A program made the translations under genes and the position numbers. A stretch of 53,698 nucleotides of DNA from a virus, in IMG/VR virus record IMGVR_UViG_3300029798_000006, positions 1 to 53,698 of that record; one strand, 5' to 3'. This document shows positions 16,927 to 25,795 of the stretch, piece by piece. Position 1 is the stretch's first letter. Each line of letters begins with the position of its first letter. The notes below the pieces were generated by a model, which was given only the letters and a program-made list of their open reading frames with translations, did not search any database and was not told the DNA's origin.

Positions 16927-18492
16927 ATGGCAAACAATCCATTAAGCATGTTACAAATTCGGCGTATTTTACAACTGCTGTCCGACGGTAGATCATGCCG
17001 TCAAATTCATCGTGAGTGCGGCGTTCATCGCAACACCGTCAAGGGCTATGTGGCCCGTTTTGAGCAAACAGGCAAAAGTTATGCTGAACTTGGAGCTCTC
17101 CTGGACAGTGAGCTTAGCGCTGTGGTTTATGCCCCTCGATCCAGCCTTACAACGGACGAACGTCTGCAGTATCTGGAAACAAAGTTTGAGCATTATCGCC
17201 AACAACTGAAACGGACAGGCGTCACTAAACTGCTTTTATGGGAAGAGTACCTGCAGGAACAGCCTGGAGGGTACCGGTATGCTCAATTCAGTCTACATCT
17301 CAAGAACTATCTCGCAGCCCAGCCACAAGCAACAATGCCGCAGTCGCATGCTCCTGGTGAGCGCCTTGAGATTGATTTTGCCGGTAAACTGCTTCAATAT
17401 TTTGATCGAGCGAGTAACGAGTTGATAAATTGTCCGGTGCTGGTCTGTACCCTACCGTTCAGCAGCATGAGTTATGTGGAGCCCTTGGCGTCAAGCCGCC
17501 AGGAGCATCTTATCCCGGCACTGAACCGTGCCCTTGAGTACTTCGGAGGAATCCCCAAAATCATTCTGAGCGATAATATGGCGCAGGTGGTTGTAAGAAG
17601 TTGCCGCTACGAGCCCGTGTTTACGCAGCTTATCGAACAGTGGGCGCTTCATTATCACACGACCATGAAAGCCACCCGGGTCTCTCATCCCAAGGATAAA
17701 CCCTCCGTTGAAAAAACGGTACACCTCTCTTATCAGCAGATCTACGCCCGGCAACGCAACGAGACTGCGACCAGTCTGTCTGCCCTCAAATACCGTACAC
17801 ACCAATTACTCGAAGAGTTCAATGACCGGCTGATGTCGCAGTACGGACTCAGCCGACGGCAGCGGTTTGAGCAAGAAGAAAAAGCATCGTTACAGGCTTT
17901 GCCCGATACAGCATTCCAATTGAAACATGAAGCTATGGCAACCGTGAAGAAGAGCTATCACGTTATTCTTGGTGAAGACTGGCATCAGTACAGTATCCCG
18001 TATCAGTATATCGGAAAGCGGGTTAAGCTGATCTATGATGAATCGGTTGTTGAGGTCTTTCTGGACTTCCAGCGGATTGCACTTCATCAGCGAAGCACCT
18101 TGCGCAATGGTTATACGACAAAGCCGGAGCATATGCCGGAAGCGCACCGCCGCTACAGGCTCCACCAGGGATGGTCACCCGATGACTTTATCTGGAAGGC
18201 TGCTGCTATCGGAGCCCATACCGAAAACGTCATGCAACGCATGCTCGCATCGAGATCGTTCATTGAACAAACCTATGATGCCTGCCTTGGAGTCCTCCGG
18301 CTGAAGGAGCGCTACGGTGCTGACCGGCTGGAAGCTGCCTGCGGGATCGCCTTGCCGCATCCGACTGTTGGCTACCGGATGCTGAAAAATATGCTTGAAA
18401 ACAACCGTGATAAACTTCCAGCATTCGAGCCTGGCAAGTTGCTGCGCTTGCCGACTCATGACAATATCAGAGGCAGAGAAGCCTATCATTAA
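16927..18492 (+). CDS. istA: IS21-family transposase IstA
   Basis: 521 aa. An N-terminal helix-turn-helix (L-S-D-G-R-S-C-R-Q-I-H-R-E-C-G-V-H-R-N-T-V-K, about residues 19-40) precedes a DDE integrase core: L-E-I-D-F-A-G at ~150, I-I-L-S-D-N-M-A at ~210 and K-P-S-V-E-K-T at ~260. Length matches IstA. It catalyses strand cleavage and transfer, assisted by the IstB ATPase that follows after 18 nt. The frame appears intact. Codon use and GC differ sharply from the flanking phage genes, marking recent transfer from a bacterial genome. Confidence 0.95.
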   Translation: MANNPLSMLQIRRILQLLSDGRSCRQIHRECGVHRNTVKGYVARFEQTGKSYAELGALLDSELSAVVYAPRSSLTTDERLQYLETKFEHYRQQLKRTGVTKLLLWEEYLQEQPGGYRYAQFSLHLKNYLAAQPQATMPQSHAPGERLEIDFAGKLLQYFDRASNELINCPVLVCTLPFSSMSYVEPLASSRQEHLIPALNRALEYFGGIPKIILSDNMAQVVVRSCRYEPVFTQLIEQWALHYHTTMKATRVSHPKDKPSVEKTVHLSYQQIYARQRNETATSLSALKYRTHQLLEEFNDRLMSQYGLSRRQRFEQEEKASLQALPDTAFQLKHEAMATVKKSYHVILGEDWHQYSIPYQYIGKRVKLIYDESVVEVFLDFQRIALHQRSTLRNGYTTKPEHMPEAHRRYRLHQGWSPDDFIWKAAAIGAHTENVMQRMLASRSFIEQTYDACLGVLRLKERYGADRLEAACGIALPHPTVGYRMLKNMLENNRDKLPAFEPGKLLRLPTHDNIRGREAYH

Positions 18493-18510
18493 CCCTTAAC
18501 CACCGAACCA

Positions 18511-19239
18511 ATGAACACTCAACAGACGCTTGATCAACTCCGCTCCTTGAAGCTTCATGGCATGGCCAAAGCCTATGAGGTAGCCAGATCTCTTCCTGTT
18601 CACGATCAGGTAAGCGGCGATCCGCTAATCGCCCAACTGGTAGAATCGGAGTGCCACTACAGAAAAGAACAGACCACCAAACGCTACCTACAGCAAAGCA
18701 GGCTGCGCTATCCGGCACATCTTGAACAGGTTCACTGTAACGCCCAACGCAACCTTTCCCGAGAGCAGCTTATGAGTCTTGCGGATGGCGGTTTTATTGA
18801 CAGGGCTGAAAACGTCCTGATTACCGGCTACACCGGATGCGGGAAAAGCTATCTGGCATGCGCTCTTGCCCGGCAGGCCTGTTCTCTGGGATACCGAACC
18901 CTTTACTTTGGCTTTAATCGCTTCATTGAACAAATCCTCCAGTCAAAACTGGATGGCACCTTTGTCAAACTGCTCGATCAGATCGCACGAACCCGGCTGG
19001 TCATTCTCGACGACTTCGGCCTTCAGCCGCTTGATGCCACCACGCGCATCGCACTCTTGCAAATCCTTGAAGATCGGTATGGAAAACAGGCAATTATCGT
19101 CACTTCTCAGTTGCCGGTCTCAAAATGGTATGACGTAATAAATGATCCGACTTTGGCCGATGCTCTTATGGATCGGCTGACCGCAAATGCGCATCGGATT
19201 GAGCTTGAAGGAGAGACGCTAAGAAGAAAGAAATCTTGA
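18511..19239 (+). CDS. istB: IS21 transposition helper ATPase IstB
   Basis: 242 aa. Walker A is G-Y-T-G-C-G-K-S (about residues 108-115) and Walker B is L-V-I-L-D-D-F-G (about 165-172), the DnaC/IstB-type AAA+ core. The N-terminus T-L-D-Q-L-R-S-L-K-L-H-G-M-A is typical of IstB. It forms DNA-bound oligomers that select target DNA and stimulate IstA. Intact and immediately downstream of istA, so the element may still be active. Confidence 0.95.
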   Translation: MNTQQTLDQLRSLKLHGMAKAYEVARSLPVHDQVSGDPLIAQLVESECHYRKEQTTKRYLQQSRLRYPAHLEQVHCNAQRNLSREQLMSLADGGFIDRAENVLITGYTGCGKSYLACALARQACSLGYRTLYFGFNRFIEQILQSKLDGTFVKLLDQIARTRLVILDDFGLQPLDATTRIALLQILEDRYGKQAIIVTSQLPVSKWYDVINDPTLADALMDRLTANAHRIELEGETLRRKKS

Positions 19240-19279
19240 GATATTTTTGTATGTTTTCTTTATCAAATCCATCCTGAAT

Positions 19280-19323
19280 TGGGTGGTACACTTTCCTCCA
19301 GAATCAGTGGTACAGTTTCCCCA
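19280..19323 (+). repeat. Right terminal repeats of the IS
   Basis: Two copies of the terminal unit in inverted orientation (top strand GGTGGTACACTTTCC and GTGGTACAGTTTCC). They match the left repeats when reverse-complemented and define the right boundary. Confidence 0.8.
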
Positions 19324-21119
19324 GAATATTCAATCCAGCATCCAATCCATCAAATTTTATATCTGGGATAACATATAATAGCGTAGTAAACGCTTTAGGA
19401 TTTAATCCAGAAAACAACACGAACAAAAATGTTAATAATGGGTATTGTGGTCTGGATAGTGGTGGAAAAGTTCCTATCACAAATCTACCAACTACATTAT
19501 TACAATATATTGGAGTTTGGAATGCCACAACAAACTCCCCAACACTAACTGCTGTGGATATTACAAAAGCAGGCTATGTTTATAATGTAACAGGTGTCGC
19601 GCCTTATCATACAGTAACTCAGTTTGGTATCTCTTTTCATCTCGGTGATTGGGCTATCTATAATAGTTCAGGTATGATCGAGAAATCCGATAACTCAGAT
19701 GATGTTACTAGTGTTAATGGACAAACAGGTACTGTAATAATATCACTTACAGATTTGGGTGGCCTTGCTGCTCGTACACCGATAACAGGGGGCACCCACA
19801 CTAAGATAAGTTACGGTGCTGATGGGTTGGTGACAGGCGGCAGTGATGCTACTACTGCTGATTTTGTGGACAGTTTGAATAAACGGTTTTGTACTGATGC
19901 TCAAAAAACTGTAATAGAAAATACTTCGGGGACGAATACGGGTGATACCTCAGACAATACATCTCTCGTAAAACTCGCAGGCCGGACAGGTGGACAAACA
20001 TTGATCGGTGGCACAGGTGTTACCGATACATTAACTATACAAGGCACAAGTGGTAACGGTACTCTAACAAGCCCTGCTATTAAAGCCTTAGTGGGGAATA
20101 ATGGCGCAACGACGGCGATGACGGTGCTGAATAACGGCAACGTCGGCATCGGAACGCCGGGGCCGGCAGGAAAACTTGATGTTGTAGGCGGAAATATAAA
20201 TATTGGTAGTCCGACTGATGCTACTGATAGGATTTTAACAATTTACGGAAGTGGCAATTCTGGTGCTGCAAATATGTATCTGAGAATGACTGGCACTAAT
20301 GGAACTTGGCATTCTGGTTACGGAACTTTCACTTTGGAACCATCAATGTCGCTATCTTTCAGCACACAACCGGGAGGCACGGGCTCTTACATCCCGCATA
20401 TGAGATTAAACAATCTTGGCGGATTTTCTGTGGGCGATACTTATGTTTCAACTGACCCTGGAATGGGGAATATGATAATTCAAGGCAACGTCGGCATCGG
20501 GACGACGGGACCGGCGTATAAAGTGGATGTAAGTGATAGTGTTGCTATTCTTGGTAAGTTTGAATCATCGGCGACAAATGCATGTTCAGCTATAAACTTA
20601 GGTGGAATTGGAGTAAGTAAAGGCAATTCATTCTTTGGCGGTTACTATGCTGGAGCGCCAACAAACTATTTTAGTTCTAATGTTTATATAAACTCAGCAG
20701 GGAATTACGTTAGGGGAATAAGCGGGACGGGTGATGTAAAATCAACGACTGCTTTTTATTTTATGCAGGGCGGTTGTTATTATTGGAATTCGGCTAATGC
20801 GACGGAAGACCCGTATGGAACGAAAAAAATGGTGTTGAGCCAAGCGGGAGGATTATCGCTTGGTAACGCATATGCTGCAACAGACCCAGGTGCAGGGAAT
20901 ATGATAATAAGCGGCAACGTCGGTATCGGAACGCCGGGACCAACTGAAAGATGTCATGTCGTCGGTAACGGACTGTTTACAGGGTCTGTCCAGTTAGGTA
21001 GCTATACAACAGCTACACGCCCAACACATAGCGCAGGTAAAGTGATATACGTGACAGATGGCAGCGCAGGCAGTAAATATCAAGGTAGTGACGGCTCTAC
21101 ATGGCTTTCACTTGGATAG
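19324..21119 (+). pseudogene. 3' part of the IS-split tail fibre gene
   Basis: The frame is open from the IS boundary and has F-N-P-A-S-N-P-S-N-F-I-S-G-I-T, a shaft motif that naturally continues the upstream half. The first in-frame GTG is at 19554 (521 codons from there). Later parts hold D-V-T-S-V-N-G-Q-T-G-T-V near residue 44 of that frame, then three G-N-V-G-I-G-T-x-G-P units (about 195, 315 and 465) and a C-terminal D-G-S-T-W-L-S-L-G cap, all typical of fibre and phage adhesin proteins. GC rises after about 19780, as expected for a swapped receptor-binding region. Without a promoter of its own, it may be silent or expressed only from within the IS. Confidence 0.8.
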
Positions 21120-21141
21120 ATAAAATTAAAAGGTAATCAAA

Positions 21142-21504
21142 ATGACAATCAACGAGACACGACAGCCGTATGAATTTTTAGTACGGTGGAATGATGGTAT
21201 ACTTACAGGTTCACACGTAAAATTCAAAACAGTGCTTGACAGAGACGGAGTAGTCTTTCAAGAAACCGAAGGCCCTGCTTTACCAGTTGGAACTGAAGGG
21301 TTTCCATTGCTGGATATTATTAATTTGACGCTTCAAGAGGCATTGCAGTCTATTGACGTTCTGACGAACGAACTTTCCGCATCAAAGGCAGAGACGGAAT
21401 CAGCAATAGCTACAATAGCAGAAAAAGACAGTGATTTGGAAGCAAAGCAGTTTGATCTTGATACTGCACTTGAGGAAATCACAAGGCTCACAGTCACAGA
21501 ATAA
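21142..21504 (+). CDS. Small fibre-associated protein with C-terminal coiled coil
   Basis: 120 aa, 22 nt after the fibre stop. A beta-rich N-terminal half (Y-E-F-L-V-R-W-N-D-G, H-V-K-F-K-T-V) is followed by an alanine/glutamate-rich helix from about residue 62 (L-Q-E-A-L-Q-S-I-D-V-L-T-N-E-L) to the end. In phages a small gene at this position after a fibre often encodes its chaperone, but no recognised motif supports that. GC is similar to the preceding fibre tip, suggesting both arrived together. Confidence 0.6.
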   Translation: MTINETRQPYEFLVRWNDGILTGSHVKFKTVLDRDGVVFQETEGPALPVGTEGFPLLDIINLTLQEALQSIDVLTNELSASKAETESAIATIAEKDSDLEAKQFDLDTALEEITRLTVTE

Positions 21505-21617
21505 GCGCACACATGAGTACATAACCAAAACCATTGCCCGTAAAGCGTTGACTGGCGTATGAGTTCGTATCCTAACCTGAGTCTTACGGACTGACTCCCC
21601 GACAAGATCAGTTGAAA

Positions 21618-21651
21618 CCTTGGCATTAATAGGTTGGTGTCAGGGTTTTTT
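21618..21651 (+). terminator. Intrinsic terminator after the fibre operon
   Basis: CCTTGGCA pairs with TGTCAGGG (8 bp including two G-U pairs) across a 12-nt loop, then six T. It ends the fibre transcription unit. The 112 nt between the previous gene and this hairpin hold only a short AGTC/GACT hairpin. Confidence 0.7.
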
Positions 21652-21705
21652 ATTTGCCTTATTATTTATACATTGTTAAGAACGTAAAACTTTAAACCCA
21701 AAAAT

Positions 21706-21831
21706 ATGGCATACGTAGAGATAGCGGCAATCACAAAAGAGCTTAAGATAGACCGGATAGCGGTGTACTACCACATCGGAAAAAAGAGAATCCAGAAGGT
21801 AAGCGCAAAGTCAGGGCTTTCTACATTTTAA
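21706..21831 (+). CDS. 41-codon ORF, possible remnant of a helix-turn-helix protein
   Basis: ATG at 21706, stop TAA at 21829-21831. The peptide has an I-A-A-I-T-K-E-L-K-I-D-R-I-A-V-Y-Y-H-I-G segment that could form the start of a helix-turn-helix domain, but it is too short for a full one. Codon use (GCG, CGG, GGA-rich) is unlike nearby phage genes. It may be a fragment of an imported gene. No Shine-Dalgarno site. Low confidence that it is expressed. Confidence 0.35.
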   Translation: MAYVEIAAITKELKIDRIAVYYHIGKKRIQKVSAKSGLSTF

Positions 21832-21864
21832 TATCTCTTTCTGTTGCTTTACGTCTAATATCAT

Positions 21865-21889
21865 ATATCCCACTAATTTGGGATATTTT
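21865..21889 (+). terminator. Hairpin with short T tract
   Basis: ATATCCCA and TGGGATAT enclose a 6-nt loop, followed by TTTTATAA. A weak intrinsic terminator isolating the neck operon from upstream transcription. Confidence 0.5.
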
Positions 21890-21978
21890 ATAAGCTTAAA
21901 TAATAGATCTGCTTGTTTTTTATTTCTAACTACTGGACAGTCTTTTCTTTATAATACAAAGCTATAAATTACATTCCT

Positions 21979-21986
21979 TATAAATA
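21979..21986 (+). promoter_or_regulatory. Late promoter TATAAATA before gp13
   Basis: Perfect octamer 34 nt before the gp13 start. A 12-bp inverted repeat (ATAAATAAGTAA at 21980-21991 with TTACTTATTTAT at 22005-22016) overlaps the octamer and extends to 4 nt before the ATG, so the promoter and the leader share a palindrome. Confidence 0.75.
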
Positions 21987-22020
21987 AGTAAAATAATCAA
22001 AAAATTACTTATTTATTACA

Positions 22021-22800
22021 ATGGCAACAACTTACGGAACTTTAACAAATATACATTTACCTCAGAATATAATGGAACTTAAGGACTATGTTAAACGTCG
22101 CTTAGGGCATCCTGTTGTAAAAATAGACGTCACTGATGAGCAGTTCTATGATAGAATAGCAGATACTCTTCAATTTTATCAAGATTTCCACTACAATGGA
22201 TCACTTAGAACATACTCAAAGTGGCAGGTAACTCCTCAAGATATTGTTAATAGATATCTAACAACTAGCCCTAATGTTTTGGGTGTAACGAGAATTCTTG
22301 ATCCTAGAAGCGCTCAGAGTTCTATGTTTACTTCTGTAGAATTTTGGCTTCGTTCTCAAATAAACTTCTTTGACTTCTTTGGTTCTACTCAAGCATCGTT
22401 CGTAGATTATTTTCTTACTCAGCAGAGAATAGCAGATATGGATATGTTATTTAGATCAAATCCTAATATTCTATTTAGTAGAAATGATCACAGACTTTTT
22501 ATAGAATTTGACTGGCAAAATGATATTAGAGTTGGGGATTGGATTGTTGCAGAAGTACACACATTTCTCGATCCACAAACTAGTAAAGATGTACTTAATG
22601 AAAGATTTATACTTGCTCACGTTACAGCTTCTGTTAAGATGCAATGGGGAGAGAATTTGAAGAAATTCGGGGGAGTCCCTCTTCCCGGTGGCCTTACTGT
22701 CAATGGCGACAAAATTTGGCAAGAAGGTAAAGATGAAAAAGAAACAATAGAAAAAGAATATATGTCTATGATTTTACCACCTTTAGATTTGATTGGATAA
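22021..22800 (+). CDS. gp13: Neck protein gp13 (head completion)
   Basis: 259 aa, close to the usual ~300 aa. The N-terminal segment L-K-D-Y-V-K-R-R-L-G-H-P-V-V-K-I-D-V-T-D-E-Q-F-Y-D-R-I-A-D (given by pieces, about residues 20-48) and the W-V-K/Y-Q-D-F-H-Y-N-G pattern after it match T4-like gp13 proteins. gp13 binds gp14 and, with gp15, joins the filled head to the tail. It starts the neck-terminase operon behind a late promoter and its stop is one base before the next start. Confidence 0.85.
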   Translation: MATTYGTLTNIHLPQNIMELKDYVKRRLGHPVVKIDVTDEQFYDRIADTLQFYQDFHYNGSLRTYSKWQVTPQDIVNRYLTTSPNVLGVTRILDPRSAQSSMFTSVEFWLRSQINFFDFFGSTQASFVDYFLTQQRIADMDMLFRSNPNILFSRNDHRLFIEFDWQNDIRVGDWIVAEVHTFLDPQTSKDVLNERFILAHVTASVKMQWGENLKKFGGVPLPGGLTVNGDKIWQEGKDEKETIEKEYMSMILPPLDLIG

Positions 22801-22801
22801 C

Positions 22802-23854
22802 ATGTTAAGTTTCAAATCATTTATTATAGAAGGGGTTTATCTCTTAGAGGACCGACTTGATTATTTAGAAAAGAAATATCCAATTATTTCTATAAAACAT
22901 GATCATTTAGCAAAATTAGAGAAAGCAAAAGATATTATACAATATTTTGCAGAAAATGCCGACCCTACATTTTCCAAGAAGTATACAGATTGGATTATTA
23001 TACAATATAAAAATGGGAACGTTAGGCAAGAAGATGCACCAAGAATTCATGCGACGCTTAAGAATTTTGACAAATTTAAATCAAAATTAAAAAATAAAGA
23101 TATTAATTTTTACAAACATTTAGATGAATTAGAACAACAATTGGAATCTCATCTTGGAACAAAATCTAATAGAGAGGTTGTGAAAGAAATAAAACACAAA
23201 GGAGCAGACAAAGTTCTAGATAAAAATGATATCGTTGTTTATAAAATAAAAAATAAGGAAGCTGCCTGTTATTATGGTAAGGGAACAAAATGGTGCACAG
23301 CAGCAGATAATTACAATAGATTTGATAGTTATAACAATAAAGGTCCGTTGTATATAATATTCGCTAAAGATATGCATGGAAAATTAGCTAAATACCAATT
23401 TCATTTTGAAACAGACTCTTATATGGATGAAAATGATAGATCTATCAACTTAGAAGATTTAGTAAAGAAAAATCCTGAACTTAAAGAAGTTCCTAATTGG
23501 CAAGGTAAATCTTTAATATTGACATCCGATAAAAATTTTGGTAAATATTTTAATGTATTGTTAAAAAGTACACCACGTTTAACTTTAGCCGATCCAAGAA
23601 CTACACAAGAATTTGTTAATAATGCATTAAATTCTCCAGATTATATGGTTAAGTTTCAGGCTCTAGATTATGATAATATATCTAAACAACAACTGTCAAT
23701 GGCATTAAATGATCCACATGAATCTGTTAGATATATGGCTATAGTTCATCCAAATATTACTAAGGCTCTTCTTTTAAGAGCTTCAGAAGATTATGATAAA
23801 ACAAATAAAGATACTGCTAAAAAAAGATTATCTTCAGGAGATTTCAAACAATAA
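22802..23854 (+). CDS. Protein with G-T-K-W-C-T-A motif and a CTS-like N-terminus; function unknown
   Basis: 350 aa from the ATG at 22802 (a TTG at 22793 is also in frame, inside gp13). The N-terminus M-L-S-F-K-S-F-I-I-E-G resembles the T4 capsid-targeting leader M-K-T-Y-Q-E-F-I-A-E. Near residue 160 is A-C-Y-Y-G-K-G-T-K-W-C-T-A-A, a motif I have seen in uncharacterised proteins of large myoviruses. The C-terminal third has repeated N-x-D-x-x-x-x-V-R-x-x-A-like helical units (S-P-D-Y-M-V-K-F-Q-A and D-P-H-E-S-V-R-Y-M-A), probably a short HEAT-type solenoid. It could be a head-packaged protein. No catalytic family can be assigned with confidence. Confidence 0.7.
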   Translation: MLSFKSFIIEGVYLLEDRLDYLEKKYPIISIKHDHLAKLEKAKDIIQYFAENADPTFSKKYTDWIIIQYKNGNVRQEDAPRIHATLKNFDKFKSKLKNKDINFYKHLDELEQQLESHLGTKSNREVVKEIKHKGADKVLDKNDIVVYKIKNKEAACYYGKGTKWCTAADNYNRFDSYNNKGPLYIIFAKDMHGKLAKYQFHFETDSYMDENDRSINLEDLVKKNPELKEVPNWQGKSLILTSDKNFGKYFNVLLKSTPRLTLADPRTTQEFVNNALNSPDYMVKFQALDYDNISKQQLSMALNDPHESVRYMAIVHPNITKALLLRASEDYDKTNKDTAKKRLSSGDFKQ

Positions 23855-23865
23855 CACATATAATT

Positions 23866-24882
23866 ATGAAACCATATTTAACTTTATTAGAAGAAATAAG
23901 TCAATCTATATTACAGAATCAGTTAAAAGAATCTTTATTTGAACTTATAGAAGATTCAGAATTGGAAGATCTCTATTATTTTCAGGAAGAATTTATAGAA
24001 GAGAGTTTAGGTAATCTTCAGGGTGTTCCGCCGGGACTATTAAAAACTATTACAGGAAAAGGATCATATGGCAGTACTATAAGAGGCGGCGCTTATTCTA
24101 AAAGAGAAGAAACTTCTTCTGCAAAGACTAAAAGCCAGTTAAAGAGCATGATAGCTAATGCTGTTGGTGAACATAAAATGGCAATCATTCATAAGAATGG
24201 AAAGCCAATTGCTGCTGTAGCACACAACGATGGATCTATCGAATGGAATGAAAGACCAAATTATAGTGTACATACACCAAATTCATCTGATGTTAATTTT
24301 ATAGTTAAAAATCAAAGAAGTGGAACGTATCAGTATGTAAAAAGAGAATCTGTTTCTGGTTTCCCTAAAGGTGAAGCTATAGATAGAGCGATGAATAAGA
24401 TAAACCGAAATATAAACTTAGATGAACCTGAAAAAGAACATTTTAAGAAAAACTCATATAATGTAGTTACTATAGGTGTAGATAAAAGACGTAAGGCGGC
24501 TCACGATGCGAGATTGGAAAGAAAAAGAGCGGGAACAGATTCTATTACAAGTAATGAGATTATTGCATCTAAAAAACTTGCAAATAAAAAGCTAGGATCT
24601 ACAGGCAATCCTTATTATGTAGCATCTTTACTTTATAAAAAACTAGGAGATGCTATAGAACATTCAGATAAAGAAGGAGCGATTATTGCTACTAAAAATT
24701 TAGAAAAACACCTTAGCGATTATTATGGTGGTTTATCAAAAGAAGATAAAGATGTAGAAAAGTATGCTAAATTATTAAGAGACCTTAAAAGTGATTATAA
24801 AAGAGATAGCGATAGAGATAGAGATTATTATATAAAAGTTCGTCGTGCAGATTTAAAAATACTAAGAGATATTAGAAAATAA
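23866..24882 (+). CDS. Unknown protein with CTS-like N-terminus
   Basis: 338 aa, 11 nt after the previous gene. The first residues M-K-P-Y-L-T-L-L-E-E-I match the M-K-x-Y-x-x-(L/F)-x-E pattern found at the N-termini of many proteins in this window. An acidic helical region follows to about residue 48, then a glycine-rich segment (G-K-G-S-Y-G-S-T-I-R-G-G), a beta-rich middle (H-K-M-A-I-I-H-K-N-G-K-P-I-A-A-V-A-H-N-D) and a basic, helical C-terminus ending R-D-I-R-K. The basic C-terminal half suggests nucleic-acid contact. Perhaps an internal head protein; no family recognised. The stop overlaps the next start by one base. Confidence 0.65.
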   Translation: MKPYLTLLEEISQSILQNQLKESLFELIEDSELEDLYYFQEEFIEESLGNLQGVPPGLLKTITGKGSYGSTIRGGAYSKREETSSAKTKSQLKSMIANAVGEHKMAIIHKNGKPIAAVAHNDGSIEWNERPNYSVHTPNSSDVNFIVKNQRSGTYQYVKRESVSGFPKGEAIDRAMNKINRNINLDEPEKEHFKKNSYNVVTIGVDKRRKAAHDARLERKRAGTDSITSNEIIASKKLANKKLGSTGNPYYVASLLYKKLGDAIEHSDKEGAIIATKNLEKHLSDYYGGLSKEDKDVEKYAKLLRDLKSDYKRDSDRDRDYYIKVRRADLKILRDIRK

Positions 24883-25094
24883 TGAAAAATCGTACTTTGC
24901 AGAAAACAGAACTTATTGGTATTAGAGTATCTCCAAAGGAACGTAAAATTATAGAAAGTAATGCTGCACAAAATGATATGAGCCTTTCGAATTTTATAAG
25001 AGCTTCTGCAATCAACACTAAAGAAGTACGTACTACTATAAAAACAGAAAGAATAGAAGATAGTATTTTTGACTTTACGGAAAATCCAAATTAA
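24882..25094 (+). CDS. Small ribbon-helix-helix-type DNA-binding protein
   Basis: 70 aa. The segment I-G-I-R-V-S-P-K-E-R-K-I-I-E-S-N-A-A (13-30) followed by M-S-L-S-N-F-I-R-A-S-A (38-48) fits a ribbon-helix-helix fold: a beta strand, helix, turn and a second helix with S-x-S-x-F-I-R. This pattern occurs in MobC- and DUF1778-like proteins. It would bind DNA as a dimer, possibly as a repressor. Its start shares one base with the previous stop, so it is expressed with the neck genes. Confidence 0.7.
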   Translation: MKNRTLQKTELIGIRVSPKERKIIESNAAQNDMSLSNFIRASAINTKEVRTTIKTERIEDSIFDFTENPN

Positions 25095-25096
25095 AA

Positions 25097-25777
25097 ATGG
25101 CAACTAACCCTTATATAGATTTTAGAAATTATACATCAGCTCAGGACTTAGAGAAGTCTTTAATGGCAGAATCTATCGCTTTCTTTGGATTTGATGTAAA
25201 TTATTTGCCTAGAACATTATTCTCTATTGATACAGTATTTGGAGAAGCGGCTCATAGTTCATTTGAAAGTTCTATGGTAATAGAAGCATATATGGAACAG
25301 ACAGATAGATTTGAAGGTCCTGGAGATCTCTTATCTAAGTTCGGAGTAGAAATCCATGACTCTGCGAGAATATGGATTTCTATGGATAGATTTGCAGAAG
25401 AAGCATTAAATGTAGGATATGCAAATACAGAACAAATGAGATCTTACTTCCCTAGAGAAGGTGATCTTGTTCAATTTCCTTTTAATGGAAATATATTCCA
25501 AATAATGTATGTAGAACATGAAAAGCCGTTCTGGCCACAAGGTACAAGACTATGCTGGGAACTAAGTCTTGAATTGTTCCAATACACAGGAGAAACATTC
25601 TCTACTGGAGATTCTAATATAGATTCTGTTACGACAAAATATCATGTTGGTTCTTCAAATACAGATTTACAGATCCCAGCAGACAACGTTCAATTTGAAA
25701 TAGATGCCGCACAAATTTGCGATTTTAGTGAACCTAATCAATTTTCTGTAGAAAATCCATTTGGAGAATTGTTCTAA
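25097..25777 (+). CDS. gp14: Neck protein gp14 (head completion)
   Basis: 226 aa; T4 gp14 is 256 aa. Features shared with gp14 are F-G-F-D-V-N-Y-L-P-R-T-L (34-45), I-D-T-V-F-G-E-A, the acidic F-E-G-P-G-D-L-L-S-K-F-G-V-E-I core and the later L-V-Q-F-P-F-N-G-N-I-F-Q-I segment. gp14 joins gp13 at the portal vertex to seal packaged heads. It starts 2 nt after the ribbon-helix-helix gene, with an A-rich leader and no Shine-Dalgarno site. Confidence 0.85.
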   Translation: MATNPYIDFRNYTSAQDLEKSLMAESIAFFGFDVNYLPRTLFSIDTVFGEAAHSSFESSMVIEAYMEQTDRFEGPGDLLSKFGVEIHDSARIWISMDRFAEEALNVGYANTEQMRSYFPREGDLVQFPFNGNIFQIMYVEHEKPFWPQGTRLCWELSLELFQYTGETFSTGDSNIDSVTTKYHVGSSNTDLQIPADNVQFEIDAAQICDFSEPNQFSVENPFGELF

Positions 25778-25795
25778 TATAAAAGATTACAATAA

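Larger units (their letters stand above)
16777..19323 (+). mobile_element. IS21-family insertion sequence
   Basis: The element of about 2547 bp has istA and istB in tandem and much higher GC than the phage. Both ends carry the same motif in inverted orientation: repeats of AAAGTGTACC followed by TTCTGG about every 24 bp (four on the left, 16781-16870; two on the right). Left and right termini both begin TG on their own strand, as usual for IS21. The flanks GAATAATC (16769-16776) and GAATATTC (19324-19331) may be an 8-bp target duplication with one mismatch. Excision with one copy would not restore the fibre frame, so the exact boundaries are uncertain by a few bases. Confidence 0.9.

Noticed and set aside
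16726-16996. Three overlapping minus-strand ORFs at the IS left end
   Set aside because: They arise from the ~24-bp terminal repeats (W-Y-T-L repeats on the complement) and are not genes.
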